DNA of 64,000 nucleotides from Parcubacteria bacterium C7867-008 (GCA_001189215.1 LFCR01000002.1:62001-126000), one strand, 5' to 3'; positions 14,977 through 23,483 are shown, counted from the first letter of the stretch. Notes: a model not told the origin generated them from the letters alone. Program-made: numbers and translations.

Positions 14977-15274
14977 TATGAACGAAAGGACTGCGCGAGG
15001 ACATGTCCTATGTAAATGCATCCTACCAGATTTTTGATTTTAGCCCACCCAGTTAACGGTGTCTGAATTTTAACCATTAAAGTGGCATGTAAAGATATTC
15101 ACATAACCACTTCTCTTCGCCATTAGTAATGTCTTTATGTGAAGAAGTCTTCATATTCACGACCTTAAATAATACAGCCTAAATATTAATGATTTCTTGG
15201 AAATCTTATAAATCATTCCTGGAGATACTGTCCTTTATCCCCACTGTCCCCCACGTTGTCCACAGTTATACACA
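14977..15274. other. Gene-free AT-rich stretch with two DnaA-box-like sites
   Basis: About 300 bases without a credible reading frame. Near the right end are TTGTCCACA (15256-15264) and TTATACACA (15266-15274), one base apart and in the same orientation; the second matches the DnaA box consensus TTATNCACA exactly. A TTATCCCCA lies just upstream. Otherwise I see nothing. Confidence 0.45.
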
Positions 15275-15310
15275 AATCAAAAAGACGGTCTCAGGACCGT
15301 CTTTTTGATT
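15275..15310. terminator. Perfect 16-bp bidirectional terminator
   Basis: AATCAAAAAGACGGTC and its exact complement around a TCAG loop, with A- and T-runs on the two sides. It follows the DnaA-box-like sites and precedes tRNA-Gly (GCC). Confidence 0.85.
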
Positions 15311-15315
15311 TTACC

Positions 15316-15389
15316 TGGTGCGGATAGGGAGAATCGAACTCCCGACTCGTCCTTGGCAAGGACGCGTTTTACCACTAAACCATATCCGC
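15316..15389 (-). tRNA. tRNA-Gly (anticodon GCC)
   Basis: Acceptor GCGGATA/TATCCGC, anticodon stem CGTCC/GGACG with loop TTGCCAA, T-arm GGGAG-TTCGATT-CTCCC, and encoded CCA. Confidence 0.95.
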
Positions 15390-15416
15390 TACAGGGCCGA
15401 TAATAACACCCCTTCC

Positions 15417-16415
15417 CTACTTTGTCTTCTTGGCGAGGCGTAAAGATGAGTAGTATGCAGCACCAACGAAGATAAGTCCTGCTGAACCTGTAATGATTTC
15501 AGGTACTTCCACAAAGATGCTGGTGAGCATGGCTATAGCAAGTGCCAAAATAGCCCAGTGTGCGCCGTGTTCAAGGTATACGAGAGCATCAAGTGTCTTA
15601 CGACGCACCAGATAGACCGTAAGGGATCGTACGAAGTATGCACCGATACCGAGACCAACAACGATGAGAAGAAGCTCATTGGTGAGGGCAAAAGCACCAA
15701 CCACACCATCTAGAGAGAAAGCCGCATCGAGTATGTTGAGGTATACGAAGAGGGCTGCACTCCCCGCCCCAATAGACTTCTCTGCGCCCTTTGTGAAAGA
15801 GTTTGCAACACCCTGAATAACAATGAACAGCACAATGCCAACAACACCAGCAAGAAGAACATTAGCTGAATGATCTGGCATAAGCAACGCAAGCACAATA
15901 AGCACCACAAGACTTATTCCGATCTCTATTGCCTCAATCTTTCCCCACCCTGCCACAATGCGCTCAATAGAACGTATCCAGTGGATGTCCTTTCCAACAC
16001 TAAAGAAGTACTTGAGTGAAACCATGAGCAGGAAGATGCCTCCGAATGCAGAGATTGCATGCCGAGCGCCCTCAAGTAGATGTCCATATTCATTTGGATT
16101 GAAAGCTGCAAGCTGAGCGATCATCCATGGTGACGCACCGACGCTGGCACTCACGATGAGAATTGGTAGCACAAATCGTGTACCAAAAACCGCAACAAGT
16201 ATTCCCCACGTTAGGAAGCGCTTCTGCCACTTCTCATCCATGTTCGCGAGGATCTTTGCATTTACCACCGCATTATCGAAAGACAGTGTTACTTCGAGTA
16301 TTACGAGCAGTGTCGCAATGAAAAATGCCTCCGGACCACCCCACCAAAACACTCCGGCAAGGATTGCAATTGAGACAATAACTGGAAGCGCGAATGCGCG
16401 AATGGCTGAGTTCAT
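15417..16415 (-). CDS. DUF475 / TerC-related integral membrane protein
   Basis: The 332-residue protein has nine or so hydrophobic helices and two internal acidic motifs in membrane segments, LEVTLSFDNAVVNAKIL and LDAAFSLDGVVGAFAL, typical of the DUF475/TerC superfamily thought to handle metal ions such as manganese. It is encoded alone between two tRNA genes. A TATAGT box lies about 8 bases before the ATG, with no Shine-Dalgarno. Substrate is unknown. Confidence 0.85.
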   Translation of the reverse strand: MNSAIRAFALPVIVSIAILAGVFWWGGPEAFFIATLLVILEVTLSFDNAVVNAKILANMDEKWQKRFLTWGILVAVFGTRFVLPILIVSASVGASPWMIAQLAAFNPNEYGHLLEGARHAISAFGGIFLLMVSLKYFFSVGKDIHWIRSIERIVAGWGKIEAIEIGISLVVLIVLALLMPDHSANVLLAGVVGIVLFIVIQGVANSFTKGAEKSIGAGSAALFVYLNILDAAFSLDGVVGAFALTNELLLIVVGLGIGAYFVRSLTVYLVRRKTLDALVYLEHGAHWAILALAIAMLTSIFVEVPEIITGSAGLIFVGAAYYSSLRLAKKTK

Positions 16416-16442
16416 TTCCCTACTATACCGTATTCTCTATTG

Positions 16443-16514
16443 TGCTCCCGCCAGGACTCGAACCTGGAACGACTGATCCGAAGTCAGTAATGATATCCAT
16501 TTCACCACGAGAGC
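16443..16514 (-). tRNA. tRNA-Arg (anticodon UCG)
   Basis: Acceptor GCTCTCG/CGGGAGC with one G-U pair, anticodon stem ACTGA/TCAGT with loop CTTCGGA, T-arm with GGTTCGAGTCC. CCA is not encoded. Confidence 0.93.
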
Positions 16515-16579
16515 GTTCTTGCCTTTGCATACTACGATAGAGCTAGGAGAATGGCGAGTAGCATACTAGTATTTTTGTA

Positions 16580-18043
16580 ATGAACATGCGCGTTCCAAGT
16601 GAGGTGCGAACAGTAGCTGAAGGCCTTAGAGCAGGCGGCTATGAGGCCTATTTGGTCGGTGGCTGTGTACGAGACCTTTTGCTTGATCGAACCCCTAAAG
16701 ACTGGGATCTAACTACTGATGCAAAGCCTGAAGATATTCAGCGTCTATTTCCTGAATCCTTCTACGAGAACGACTTTGGGACGGTGGGAATAAAGACAGA
16801 GTCTGAAGACGATCGGTTGGCAGTCATTGAAGTAACCCCCTACCGCACAGAGACTGGATATTCAGATAAACGCCGTCCTGATGCTGTGGCATTTGGGGAT
16901 AGTTTGGAAGAAGACCTTGCGCGCCGAGACTTCTCGGTAAACGCTATTGCCTACGATGAATCTAAAGGACAAATCGTAGATCCGTATCAAGGACAAAAGG
17001 ACATTGAGCTAAAAGTACTACGTACGGTGGGTATCGCAGCTGATCGGTTTGAAGAAGATGCCCTGCGTCTTATGCGAGCAGTGCGTTTAGTTGCTGAACT
17101 TGAATTTGCCTTAGATGCGGATACTGCTGCAGCAATATTGGAAAAAGGTCCTAATCTTAAGCATGTTTCACGTGAAAGAATACGGGATGAGTTTGTACGT
17201 ATTCTTGAGTCTAAACAGCCTATGCAGGCCCTTGTATTGGCTCAGCAGCTTGGAATCCTTGAGTATATCGCCCCTGAGCTAACCAAAGGTATTGGTATAG
17301 AACAGAACCAAGCACACAGCTATGACGTGTTCGGTCATCTTATGCGTGCCTTGCAGCACGCAGCAGATAAAGACTGGCCTCTTGAATTAAGGCTTTCGGC
17401 TGTATTTCATGATGTTTCAAAGCCTGAAACACGTCGTTGGTCCGATGATAAGAAGGACTGGACCTTCCACGGCCACGAAGTGGTTGGTGCCCGTACAACA
17501 AGAAAAGCGCTTGAAAATATGAGGTTTTCACGTGAAACCATCGAAAAAGTATCGAAATTAGTGCGTTGGCACATGTTCTTCTCAGACCCTGACCAGATTA
17601 CTCTTTCAGCTGTTCGTCGAATGATTCGTAATGTTGGCGAGAAAAACATCTGGGATCTTCTAAACCTCCGTATTTGTGACCGTATTGGCACTGGACGACC
17701 TAAGGAACAGCCTTTTAGGTTCCGTAAATATAAAGCAATGGTTGAGGAAGCACTTAGAGACCCAATTTCTGTAGGAATGCTTAAAACAGATGGCTCAAGA
17801 CTTATGAATAAGTTTCACATGAAACCAAGTCCTGAGCTTGGATGGATATTAAACGCCCTTTTGGAGGATGTTTTGGAGAACCCGGCTCGAAATACTGAGG
17901 AGTATCTTGATATTAAGACTAAGGAGCTAATGGCTCTATCCACTGAAAAACTTAAGGAATTGGGGGATTCAGGTAAGAAAAAGCGAGAGGAGAAAGAATC
18001 TGAGGAACTGCAGAAGATACTTGAGAAACACGGAGTAGCATAG
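16580..18043 (+). CDS. cca: CCA tRNA nucleotidyltransferase with HD domain
   Basis: The 487-residue class II nucleotidyltransferase adds or repairs CCA at tRNA 3' ends. Visible are YLVGGCVRDLLL (about 24-35), the catalytic pair in KDWDLTTDA, the RRDFSVNAIAYD motif, the tRNA-binding region RFEEDALRLMRAVR, and an HD-like domain with AVFHDVSKPETRR. The enzyme is needed here, since at least three tRNAs lack encoded CCA. Two parS-like palindromes lie inside the gene and two more lie just after it. The start has no Shine-Dalgarno. Confidence 0.93.
   Translation: MNMRVPSEVRTVAEGLRAGGYEAYLVGGCVRDLLLDRTPKDWDLTTDAKPEDIQRLFPESFYENDFGTVGIKTESEDDRLAVIEVTPYRTETGYSDKRRPDAVAFGDSLEEDLARRDFSVNAIAYDESKGQIVDPYQGQKDIELKVLRTVGIAADRFEEDALRLMRAVRLVAELEFALDADTAAAILEKGPNLKHVSRERIRDEFVRILESKQPMQALVLAQQLGILEYIAPELTKGIGIEQNQAHSYDVFGHLMRALQHAADKDWPLELRLSAVFHDVSKPETRRWSDDKKDWTFHGHEVVGARTTRKALENMRFSRETIEKVSKLVRWHMFFSDPDQITLSAVRRMIRNVGEKNIWDLLNLRICDRIGTGRPKEQPFRFRKYKAMVEEALRDPISVGMLKTDGSRLMNKFHMKPSPELGWILNALLEDVLENPARNTEEYLDIKTKELMALSTEKLKELGDSGKKKREEKESEELQKILEKHGVA
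17166..17177. promoter_or_regulatory. parS-like site 1 (inside cca)
   Basis: TTTCACGTGAAA within GTTTCACGTGAAAG, one base off the 14-base core of the bacterial parS consensus bound by ParB. Confidence 0.65.
17526..17537. promoter_or_regulatory. parS-like site 2 (inside cca)
   Basis: The same TTTCACGTGAAA palindrome, here in TTTTCACGTGAAAC. It is tolerated in coding sequence. Confidence 0.65.
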
Positions 18044-18044
18044 T

Positions 18045-18056
18045 TTTCACGTGAAA
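18045..18056. promoter_or_regulatory. parS-like site 3
   Basis: TTTCACGTGAAA directly after the cca stop codon. A degenerate relative (GTGTTTCGTGTGGAAC) lies at 18091-18106. Confidence 0.65.
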
Positions 18057-18125
18057 CGGGCTTATATAGCCTTAAATATAAATATTTAGGGTGTTTCGTG
18101 TGGAACCTAAGGTATATAAATAACT

Positions 18126-18486
18126 AGAGACCCGTAGGGGTCTCTGTTGCGGTCAACCAGGTCTGAAGACAAGGTTGGGGTTGGGCATTTGGTGAACGTC
18201 TTCAAGGAGAAATTTCCCTGGCTAACTTAAAAGAATGCGTTTTCACGTGAAACTTCCGAATCTGACCCATTTATTATTCAGGGAATACATCCCGATTATG
18301 TTGGTCGATCAGCTTTCAGGTGACAGCGCCTATGATGTTTGAGCACAAAGAGCTCCAAAAGAACTACCGAATCGAGATTCGGCAATCCCTTCGCAGGTCT
18401 TTGCCGTCTCGTCCTTACGTATCATATATCCATAAAGGACATCGTAAAGGACACAGGAGTGGATAACTTATATAAATGTCCTTTAT
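18126..18486. other. Gene-free region with several strong inverted repeats
   Basis: Between cca and xth I see no gene but several foldable elements: AGAGACCC/GGGTCTCT (18126-18145, possible weak cca terminator), CCAGG (18157-18161) pairing with CCTGG (18217-18221) and enclosing GAAGAC/GTCTTC, CCGAATC/GATTCGG (about 18366-18381), and ATAAAGGACAT (18432-18442) matched by ATGTCCTTTAT (18476-18486). It could be a structured RNA or part of the centromere region marked by parS sites. Confidence 0.4.
18241..18252. promoter_or_regulatory. parS-like site 4
   Basis: A fourth exact TTTCACGTGAAA, in the cca-xth intergenic region. Confidence 0.65.
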
Positions 18487-18495
18487 ATGTAGTAC

Positions 18496-19260
18496 CTAGA
18501 GCGTTATTGAAAGAGGGCAGTGATCTGAACCATATACCGCTGAATGGATTTCAGCTTTCTTTATGTGCTTAACAAATTCCTTAGATACAAAGAAATAATC
18601 GATACGCCAACCTACATTTCGCTCCCGAGCACGGGTGAGAGTATCCCAGTATGTATACGCATCTGCCTGCTGTGGGTGGAAGTGTCTGAAAGTATCTACG
18701 TATCCCGCCTCAATAACCTCATCAAGCCATTTACGTTCAATCTCTAGGAATCCTGTAGTTTTCTCGTTTTCCTTTGGGCGAGCCAAATCAATAGGGAAGT
18801 GTGCGGTGTTTACATCCCCACAGAACACAACGGGCTTTGATTTTCTAAGTCCTTCACAGAAAGCCAGAAAGTCCTCGTAATATCGCAGCTTGAAGTCTAG
18901 ACGCTCTGGGCCACGTCCACCGTTAGGGAAGTAGATATTAAGGAGCCAGAAATCTTCATATTCTGCGCCAATCAGACGGCCTTCGTCATCAAACTCTTTA
19001 ATTCCCATCCCATATATGACAGAGAGTGGTTCAATTCGTGAGTATATTGCTACTCCGCTATAGCCTTTCTTTATCTTGCAGGGAGAGAAGAATGCTGAGA
19101 ACCCCCCTAAATTAAGGACATTTTCAGGGAGCTGCTCTGGCTCTGCTTTAACTTCTTGGAAACAGAATATATCTGGTTTAACTGCCTTAAGAAAGGGTTC
19201 CCAGTACCCATTACGCTCAACTGCACGAAGGCCATTAACATTCCACGAGACAATCTTCAT
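18496..19260 (-). CDS. xth: Exodeoxyribonuclease III
   Basis: The 254-residue AP endonuclease/3'-5' exonuclease of base-excision repair shows the complete ExoIII motif set: KIVSWNVNGLRA at the N-terminus, CFQEVKAE (metal-binding Glu), YFPNGGRGPERLDFKLRYY, VVFCGDVNTAH, and GSDHCPLSI at the C-terminus. Length equals the family norm. It lies 18 bases downstream of the XerC/D-like recombinase gene on the same strand, so the two are probably co-transcribed. Confidence 0.95.
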   Translation of the reverse strand: MKIVSWNVNGLRAVERNGYWEPFLKAVKPDIFCFQEVKAEPEQLPENVLNLGGFSAFFSPCKIKKGYSGVAIYSRIEPLSVIYGMGIKEFDDEGRLIGAEYEDFWLLNIYFPNGGRGPERLDFKLRYYEDFLAFCEGLRKSKPVVFCGDVNTAHFPIDLARPKENEKTTGFLEIERKWLDEVIEAGYVDTFRHFHPQQADAYTYWDTLTRARERNVGWRIDYFFVSKEFVKHIKKAEIHSAVYGSDHCPLSITL

Positions 19261-19278
19261 TCGAATATTGTACGATAC

Positions 19279-20202
19279 CTATCCCTTACGACGCGAGTGA
19301 AACTTCTTATGTACCTCACGTAGGTGAGCATCGGTGACATGCGTGTATATCTGGGTAGTATTTATGGAAGCGTGTCCCAGCATTTGCTGCACGGAACGTA
19401 TATCTGCTCCGTTATTTAGGAGATCAGTCGCAAATGAGTGGCGCATGACGTGTGGAGTCACTTTCTTAGTGATACCTGCCTTAGCTGCATAAATCTTTAT
19501 CATTCGTTCAATGGAGCGTGGGGTAAGTCGGGTAGGGGTGCGCTTGGAGACCTTTTCTGGGTCTTTGCTCAGCATTGGGGGCATATTCACAAATAATGCC
19601 TCGTCCATATCCTTACGTGCCTTCAGATAGGCTTGGATCGCTGCTTTAGCTTCGTCAGAGAGAAATACCACACGCACCTTTTCTCCTTTACCCCGGATAG
19701 GGAAGTCGTCTCGTGAAAGATCGAGGTCTGTATTTAAAGAGCAAAGCTCAGAAACACGTAGTCCGGTGGAGAAGAGGAGCTCAAGAATGGCCTTATCTCT
19801 AAGTGATTTCTCATCCGTGCCACTGGCAGAGGTGAGTAACCGATCAAGTTCGGTAGGTGAGATCAGGTCCAAATGGCGCTCCGGAACCTTGGCGAGCTCA
19901 ATACGTTCAGGAGATAGGCCTTCAATGCCACGTTTCCGAAGGAATTTAAGGAATGCCCGGAGCGCAATGAGGTAATAATTCTGGGTACGGCGTTTCATTG
20001 TCCCTGAAACACCTGGCTGGCGATTCAACCAGAGACGGAATTCACGAATTTTCTCTTCTGTTATGTCGGAAACCTCTTTTATGCCCATTTGGTCAAAGAA
20101 ACGGCTTAGATAGTGGTCATAGTTCTCAATAGTTTTAACTGCCCGACCACGCTCGATTTCCGTATATTCCAAGAACTGACGCTTCCATTCCTCAATATTC
20201 AT
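19279..20202 (-). CDS. xerC: Tyrosine recombinase of XerC/XerD type
   Basis: The 307-residue protein has the SAM-like N-terminal core-binding domain (about 1-90) and a catalytic domain with Arg in GLRVSELC, HVMRHSFAT (H-x-x-R), LGHASINTTQIYTH (His and nucleophilic Tyr) and a basic tail. Such enzymes resolve chromosome dimers at dif. It is also the only recombinase in the window that could act on the R repeats 5-8 kb away, although nothing shows that it does. xerC as symbol is by similarity of class only. Confidence 0.85.
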   Translation of the reverse strand: MNIEEWKRQFLEYTEIERGRAVKTIENYDHYLSRFFDQMGIKEVSDITEEKIREFRLWLNRQPGVSGTMKRRTQNYYLIALRAFLKFLRKRGIEGLSPERIELAKVPERHLDLISPTELDRLLTSASGTDEKSLRDKAILELLFSTGLRVSELCSLNTDLDLSRDDFPIRGKGEKVRVVFLSDEAKAAIQAYLKARKDMDEALFVNMPPMLSKDPEKVSKRTPTRLTPRSIERMIKIYAAKAGITKKVTPHVMRHSFATDLLNNGADIRSVQQMLGHASINTTQIYTHVTDAHLREVHKKFHSRRKG

Positions 20203-20305
20203 AGGGTACGTATATTGTACGACACAGTGTCTTACAGGCTGGATTGGGGTGGGGAGAGTAAGGACACACTTGCGCGATTAATCAAGGTGTGGTAGGATAC
20301 ATTCA

Positions 20306-20572
20306 ATGCTTACGAAACGAGTAAAGACCGCAGTAATCAAGAACGCGGCCCTTCATGATCTAGATACCGGCTCTGCGTCGGTTCAGGTTGCTATGCTTTC
20401 TCGCAAAATAGAGGAGCTAACAACCCACCTTAAGAAGAATCAGAAGGATTTTCATAGTCGTCGTGGTCTTCTTCAAATGGTTGCAGACCGTCGCTCACAT
20501 CTTCGCTACCTAGAGAAGAACAACAAGCGTCAGTACACTTCAATCATCAAGAAGCTCGGTCTCAAGAAGTAA
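20306..20572 (+). CDS. rpsO: 30S ribosomal protein S15
   Basis: The 88-residue product has the S15 helices, including the 16S-binding HDLDTGSASVQVAMLSRKIEELT and HFHSRRGLL-like stretch (DFHSRRGLLQMVADRRSHLRYL). It binds the central domain of 16S rRNA early in assembly. A perfect terminator follows. Confidence 0.97.
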   Translation: MLTKRVKTAVIKNAALHDLDTGSASVQVAMLSRKIEELTTHLKKNQKDFHSRRGLLQMVADRRSHLRYLEKNNKRQYTSIIKKLGLKK

Positions 20573-20578
20573 GGACAC

Positions 20579-20608
20579 TGGCGGGAAATCCCCGCCATTT
20601 CCTTTTTC
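20579..20608 (+). terminator. Terminator of rpsO
   Basis: TGGCGGG/CCCGCCA stem with an AAATC loop followed by TTTCCTTTTTC. Confidence 0.9.
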
Positions 20609-20701
20609 GTAGCAGTGAAGTGGTAAAATCAATGTAGTAGCGATACGCGCTACCACTTTTTAATAAGAATCTGCGCGCCCGCGCATCTCTAACAAATTTA
20701 T

Positions 20702-21217
20702 ATGGCAGTAATCAAACACCCCGCACAACGGGTAGGAGTATTTATAGATACTCAGAATCTATATCACAGCGCAAAGCATCTTTATAAATCTCGTGTTAAT
20801 TTCGCGAATGTTCTTGCAGAAGCAGTGGGGGATCGTATCCTCGTGCGTGCAATTGCATACGTTATAAGCACTGAAAGCGGTGAAGAGAGTAATTTCTTTG
20901 ACGCTCTCACAAAGATCGGTATTGAAACGAAGGTTAAAGGTCTTCAAGTGTTCTCAGATGGTGCCAAAAAGGCAGACTGGGACGTTGGTCTTGCCATTGA
21001 TGCAGTTAAACTCGCTCCAAAACTCGACACTATTATCCTTGCAACAGGTGACGGAGACTTTGTTCCCCTCATCGAATATCTCGATATGAATATGGGTTGT
21101 CAGGTTGAAGTTGTTTCATTTGGAAAATCTTCATCTCAAAAACTTAAGGAAGCGGCACACGCGTTCACCGATATGTGTGACAATCCAAAGAAGTTTCTCA
21201 TTGGCGGACGCGGATAA
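20702..21217 (+). CDS. NYN-domain protein (LabA/DUF88-like)
   Basis: The 171-residue protein belongs to the PIN-like NYN nucleases: GVFIDTQNLYHSA supplies the first acidic residue, ADWDVGLAIDAV the second, and LATGDGDFVPLIEYL the third and fourth. Family members cut or bind RNA. No accessory domain is attached. Target is unknown. It ends 15 bases before a very stable GC-rich hairpin. Confidence 0.85.
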   Translation: MAVIKHPAQRVGVFIDTQNLYHSAKHLYKSRVNFANVLAEAVGDRILVRAIAYVISTESGEESNFFDALTKIGIETKVKGLQVFSDGAKKADWDVGLAIDAVKLAPKLDTIILATGDGDFVPLIEYLDMNMGCQVEVVSFGKSSSQKLKEAAHAFTDMCDNPKKFLIGGRG

Positions 21218-21232
21218 CATACCCGCATACTC

Positions 21233-21267
21233 ACACGGCGCACGGCTCTTTGGGCCGTGCGCCGTGT
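21233..21267. other. 14-bp GC-rich hairpin between NYN gene and 21284
   Basis: ACACGGCGCACGGC and its exact complement around TCTTTGG. There is no T-run, so it is an atypical terminator. Its right arm overlaps a TACAAT (21267-21272) that could be the -10 box of the next gene. Confidence 0.6.
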
Positions 21268-21283
21268 ACAATGATATCTAGCT

Positions 21284-22708
21284 ATGGCTGACGATCCTGC
21301 AGCAACACATTCAGATACTTCATCAGACCCCACTCCGTTTATTCGTACCTATGCGAAGGATGTGGCACGCCTTACGGGTAAGCAACCTGTAGCGGTACAT
21401 AGAGACACTCCAGAACCTGGTGTGGTATTGCCAACGGTTGATCCAACCCAATCCTTCAACAACGCATCCCCTCGTGAGTTCCCGCAAGAAGTTATCAGTG
21501 TTGGCGCAAGTGACACGGTAGCAAACTTAAATTCAGGAAGCAGTCCTGATCTCTCTAATCGTGAAGTGCGTCGTGATGAAATCCTCACGCGCTTGCGTGC
21601 GAAGGTAGGAAGGGGAGACGATGAACATGAAATCCATGCTCCAGCACCAACCTATACAACAATTCCGCTTCCGCCACCTCCACCTCCTCGAATACCCACT
21701 CCGGCGCCTCCGGTTTATATTGCTCCATCAACGCCACCAATTCCTGTACCACCACCTGCACCTCATAAAACACACAAACAAGCATTCACGTTCTTTGGCC
21801 ATCACGGAACAAAAGGAGTTGAGAGCGATCCCTCACCATCAAACATTCACACCTTCAAGAGTGATTTCTCTGATCACATCGATGATAAGAAGGCCACTAC
21901 GTTCTCAGTACTAGCTGCGCAGAGCGATAGTAAAGAGAATCTTGCTCATGAACCGAGACCAGCAGTTACATCATCAAAGAAAAGAAACGTTCAATTTATC
22001 CTTGGTGGTATTGCACTGGTTATCTTTACGATAGGCATTGCGGGAGGCACATACTGGTTCGTTGCGCTTCGTACACCAAGTACTGGTGTTCCATTTGTTG
22101 TTTCATCACTCATCTTTGCGGATGAGAAGGTAGAAATAAACGGTGAGATGGGTGACGAGCTATTGCTTGCGCTTGCTGCACTAGGACAAGGGCCTTCTGT
22201 TAAGGGAAATGTTGTTGTCACTTACGCAGTAACATCAACTGACGGAAAGAGTGGTGTCATAACCGCACCGCAACCAGGAGGACAGACTATTAAGAAAATG
22301 TTCCAGAGTGCTCCAGACATTCTTCTTCGCAACATTAGTGACGAAAGTACTTTCGGTATCGTACAGGCAGGGGAATCCAATGCGGCATTCTTTATACTCG
22401 ATGTGACCTCCTACGAGCGCACCTTCGCTGGCATGCTTGGTTGGGAACCGAAGATCGCTACCGATCTTTCAGTCTTGTATCCTGCCTACCAAGAAGCACC
22501 TATTTCAACCAGTACCCCTCGAGTTACCAGCTCCCCTCGATTTAGTGACTCATCCGTAGCAAACCACGATGTTCGCATACTTAAAGACGACTCTGGGAAA
22601 ACAATCCTTATCTACGGGTACCGCGATAAACAGACACTTATTATCGCTCGTGACGAAGCAGCATTCTCAAGCATACTCATCCGTCTAGGCACTGCAGACG
22701 GGGAATAA
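21284..22708 (+). CDS. Single-pass membrane protein with Pro-rich cytoplasmic part
   Basis: The 474-residue protein has a long hydrophilic N-terminal half with proline runs (about residues 125-165, LPPPPPPRIPTPAPP and similar), one hydrophobic helix near 238-260 (FILGGIALVIFTIGIAGGTYW), and a C-terminal domain of about 210 residues probably outside the cell. I recognise no named domain. Similar topologies are usual for CPR envelope proteins. A TACAAT box stands about 11 bases before the ATG. Confidence 0.7.
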   Translation: MADDPAATHSDTSSDPTPFIRTYAKDVARLTGKQPVAVHRDTPEPGVVLPTVDPTQSFNNASPREFPQEVISVGASDTVANLNSGSSPDLSNREVRRDEILTRLRAKVGRGDDEHEIHAPAPTYTTIPLPPPPPPRIPTPAPPVYIAPSTPPIPVPPPAPHKTHKQAFTFFGHHGTKGVESDPSPSNIHTFKSDFSDHIDDKKATTFSVLAAQSDSKENLAHEPRPAVTSSKKRNVQFILGGIALVIFTIGIAGGTYWFVALRTPSTGVPFVVSSLIFADEKVEINGEMGDELLLALAALGQGPSVKGNVVVTYAVTSTDGKSGVITAPQPGGQTIKKMFQSAPDILLRNISDESTFGIVQAGESNAAFFILDVTSYERTFAGMLGWEPKIATDLSVLYPAYQEAPISTSTPRVTSSPRFSDSSVANHDVRILKDDSGKTILIYGYRDKQTLIIARDEAAFSSILIRLGTADGE

Positions 22709-22730
22709 ACCCGTGTGCTAGAATGGCGCC

Positions 22731-23087
22731 ATGATTGATACAACCACGTACCGTTCGCGCCTTGAAGAAGAGAAAGCAAAGCTTGAGAAAGAGCTTCTAA
22801 GTGTTGGTAGACGCAATCCTACGAACCCTATGGATTGGGAGCCTGTTCCACAGGAAGTAGGTCAGGAGTCTGATCCTACAGACCGTGCAGATCTTATAAC
22901 GCATTTTGAAGACAACACGGCCATTCTTAAGGATCTCGAGATCCGTTATAACCAAGTTGCAGCTGCGATTGATCGCATCGACACAAATACGTATGGAGTA
23001 TGTTCTATTTCAGGTGAAGAGATCGAGGAGGATCGCTTGAATGCAGACCCCGCAGCTACTACCTGTAAGACACATCTCAATGCCTAA
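22731..23087 (+). CDS. DksA/TraR-type protein with degenerate zinc finger
   Basis: The 118-residue protein has the coiled-coil hairpin (ERLEEEKAKLEKEL-like start, EDNTAILKDLEIRYNQVAAAIDRI) and the C-terminal finger region YGVCSISGEEIEEDRLNADPAATTCKTH. Family members bind RNA polymerase through the secondary channel. Only two of the four usual Cys remain (C-x2-S, C-x2-H), so zinc binding may use His or be lost. The last 8 bases overlap the next gene. Confidence 0.8.
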   Translation: MIDTTTYRSRLEEEKAKLEKELLSVGRRNPTNPMDWEPVPQEVGQESDPTDRADLITHFEDNTAILKDLEIRYNQVAAAIDRIDTNTYGVCSISGEEIEEDRLNADPAATTCKTHLNA

Positions 23088-23439
23088 TCCATCTAAGAAA
23101 TCACGCCTCATTGCACTGATACTGGTGCTCGTAGTTGGTATGTTCGGTGCACACCGATTCTATGTAGGAAAGATTAAGACTGGTATAGCACAGCTAATCC
23201 TCACACTTACATTCTTCGGTGCAGTCATCTCTGGTATTTGGGTATTTATAGACCTCATAATTATTGCCGTTGGATCCTTTAAGGATGCAGAGGGCCTTGA
23301 GGTTAGTGTCTGGGAGCCAGAAACAACAGGCCATAAACCTGATACCACTTCAGAACTCGAAAAGTACGCAGCACTTCGGGACAAAGGAGTGATAACAGAA
23401 GAAGAGTTCCAGGAAAAGAAGAAAACCCTTCTTGGTTAG
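23080..23439 (+). CDS. TM2-domain membrane protein with C-terminal SHOCT-like helix
   Basis: The 119-residue protein has the TM2 signature (GMFGAHRFYVGKIKTGIAQLI and GIWVFIDLIII) with two or three membrane helices, then a SHOCT-like tail (YAALRDKGVITEEEFQEKKKTLL). The ATG at 23080 lies within ATGCCTAA, overlapping the stop of the DksA-like gene, which suggests coupled translation. Function of such proteins is unknown. Confidence 0.85.
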   Translation: MPNPSKKSRLIALILVLVVGMFGAHRFYVGKIKTGIAQLILTLTFFGAVISGIWVFIDLIIIAVGSFKDAEGLEVSVWEPETTGHKPDTTSELEKYAALRDKGVITEEEFQEKKKTLLG

Positions 23440-23446
23440 AGAGAAA

Positions 23447-23483
23447 TAGTAAAAGGCCCTCGCAGTGCGAGGGCCTTTTACTA
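23447..23483. terminator. Bidirectional terminator
   Basis: An 18-bp perfect stem (TAGTAAAAGGCCCTCGCA and complement) with a single-base centre serves the convergent TM2 and M23 genes. Confidence 0.9.
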
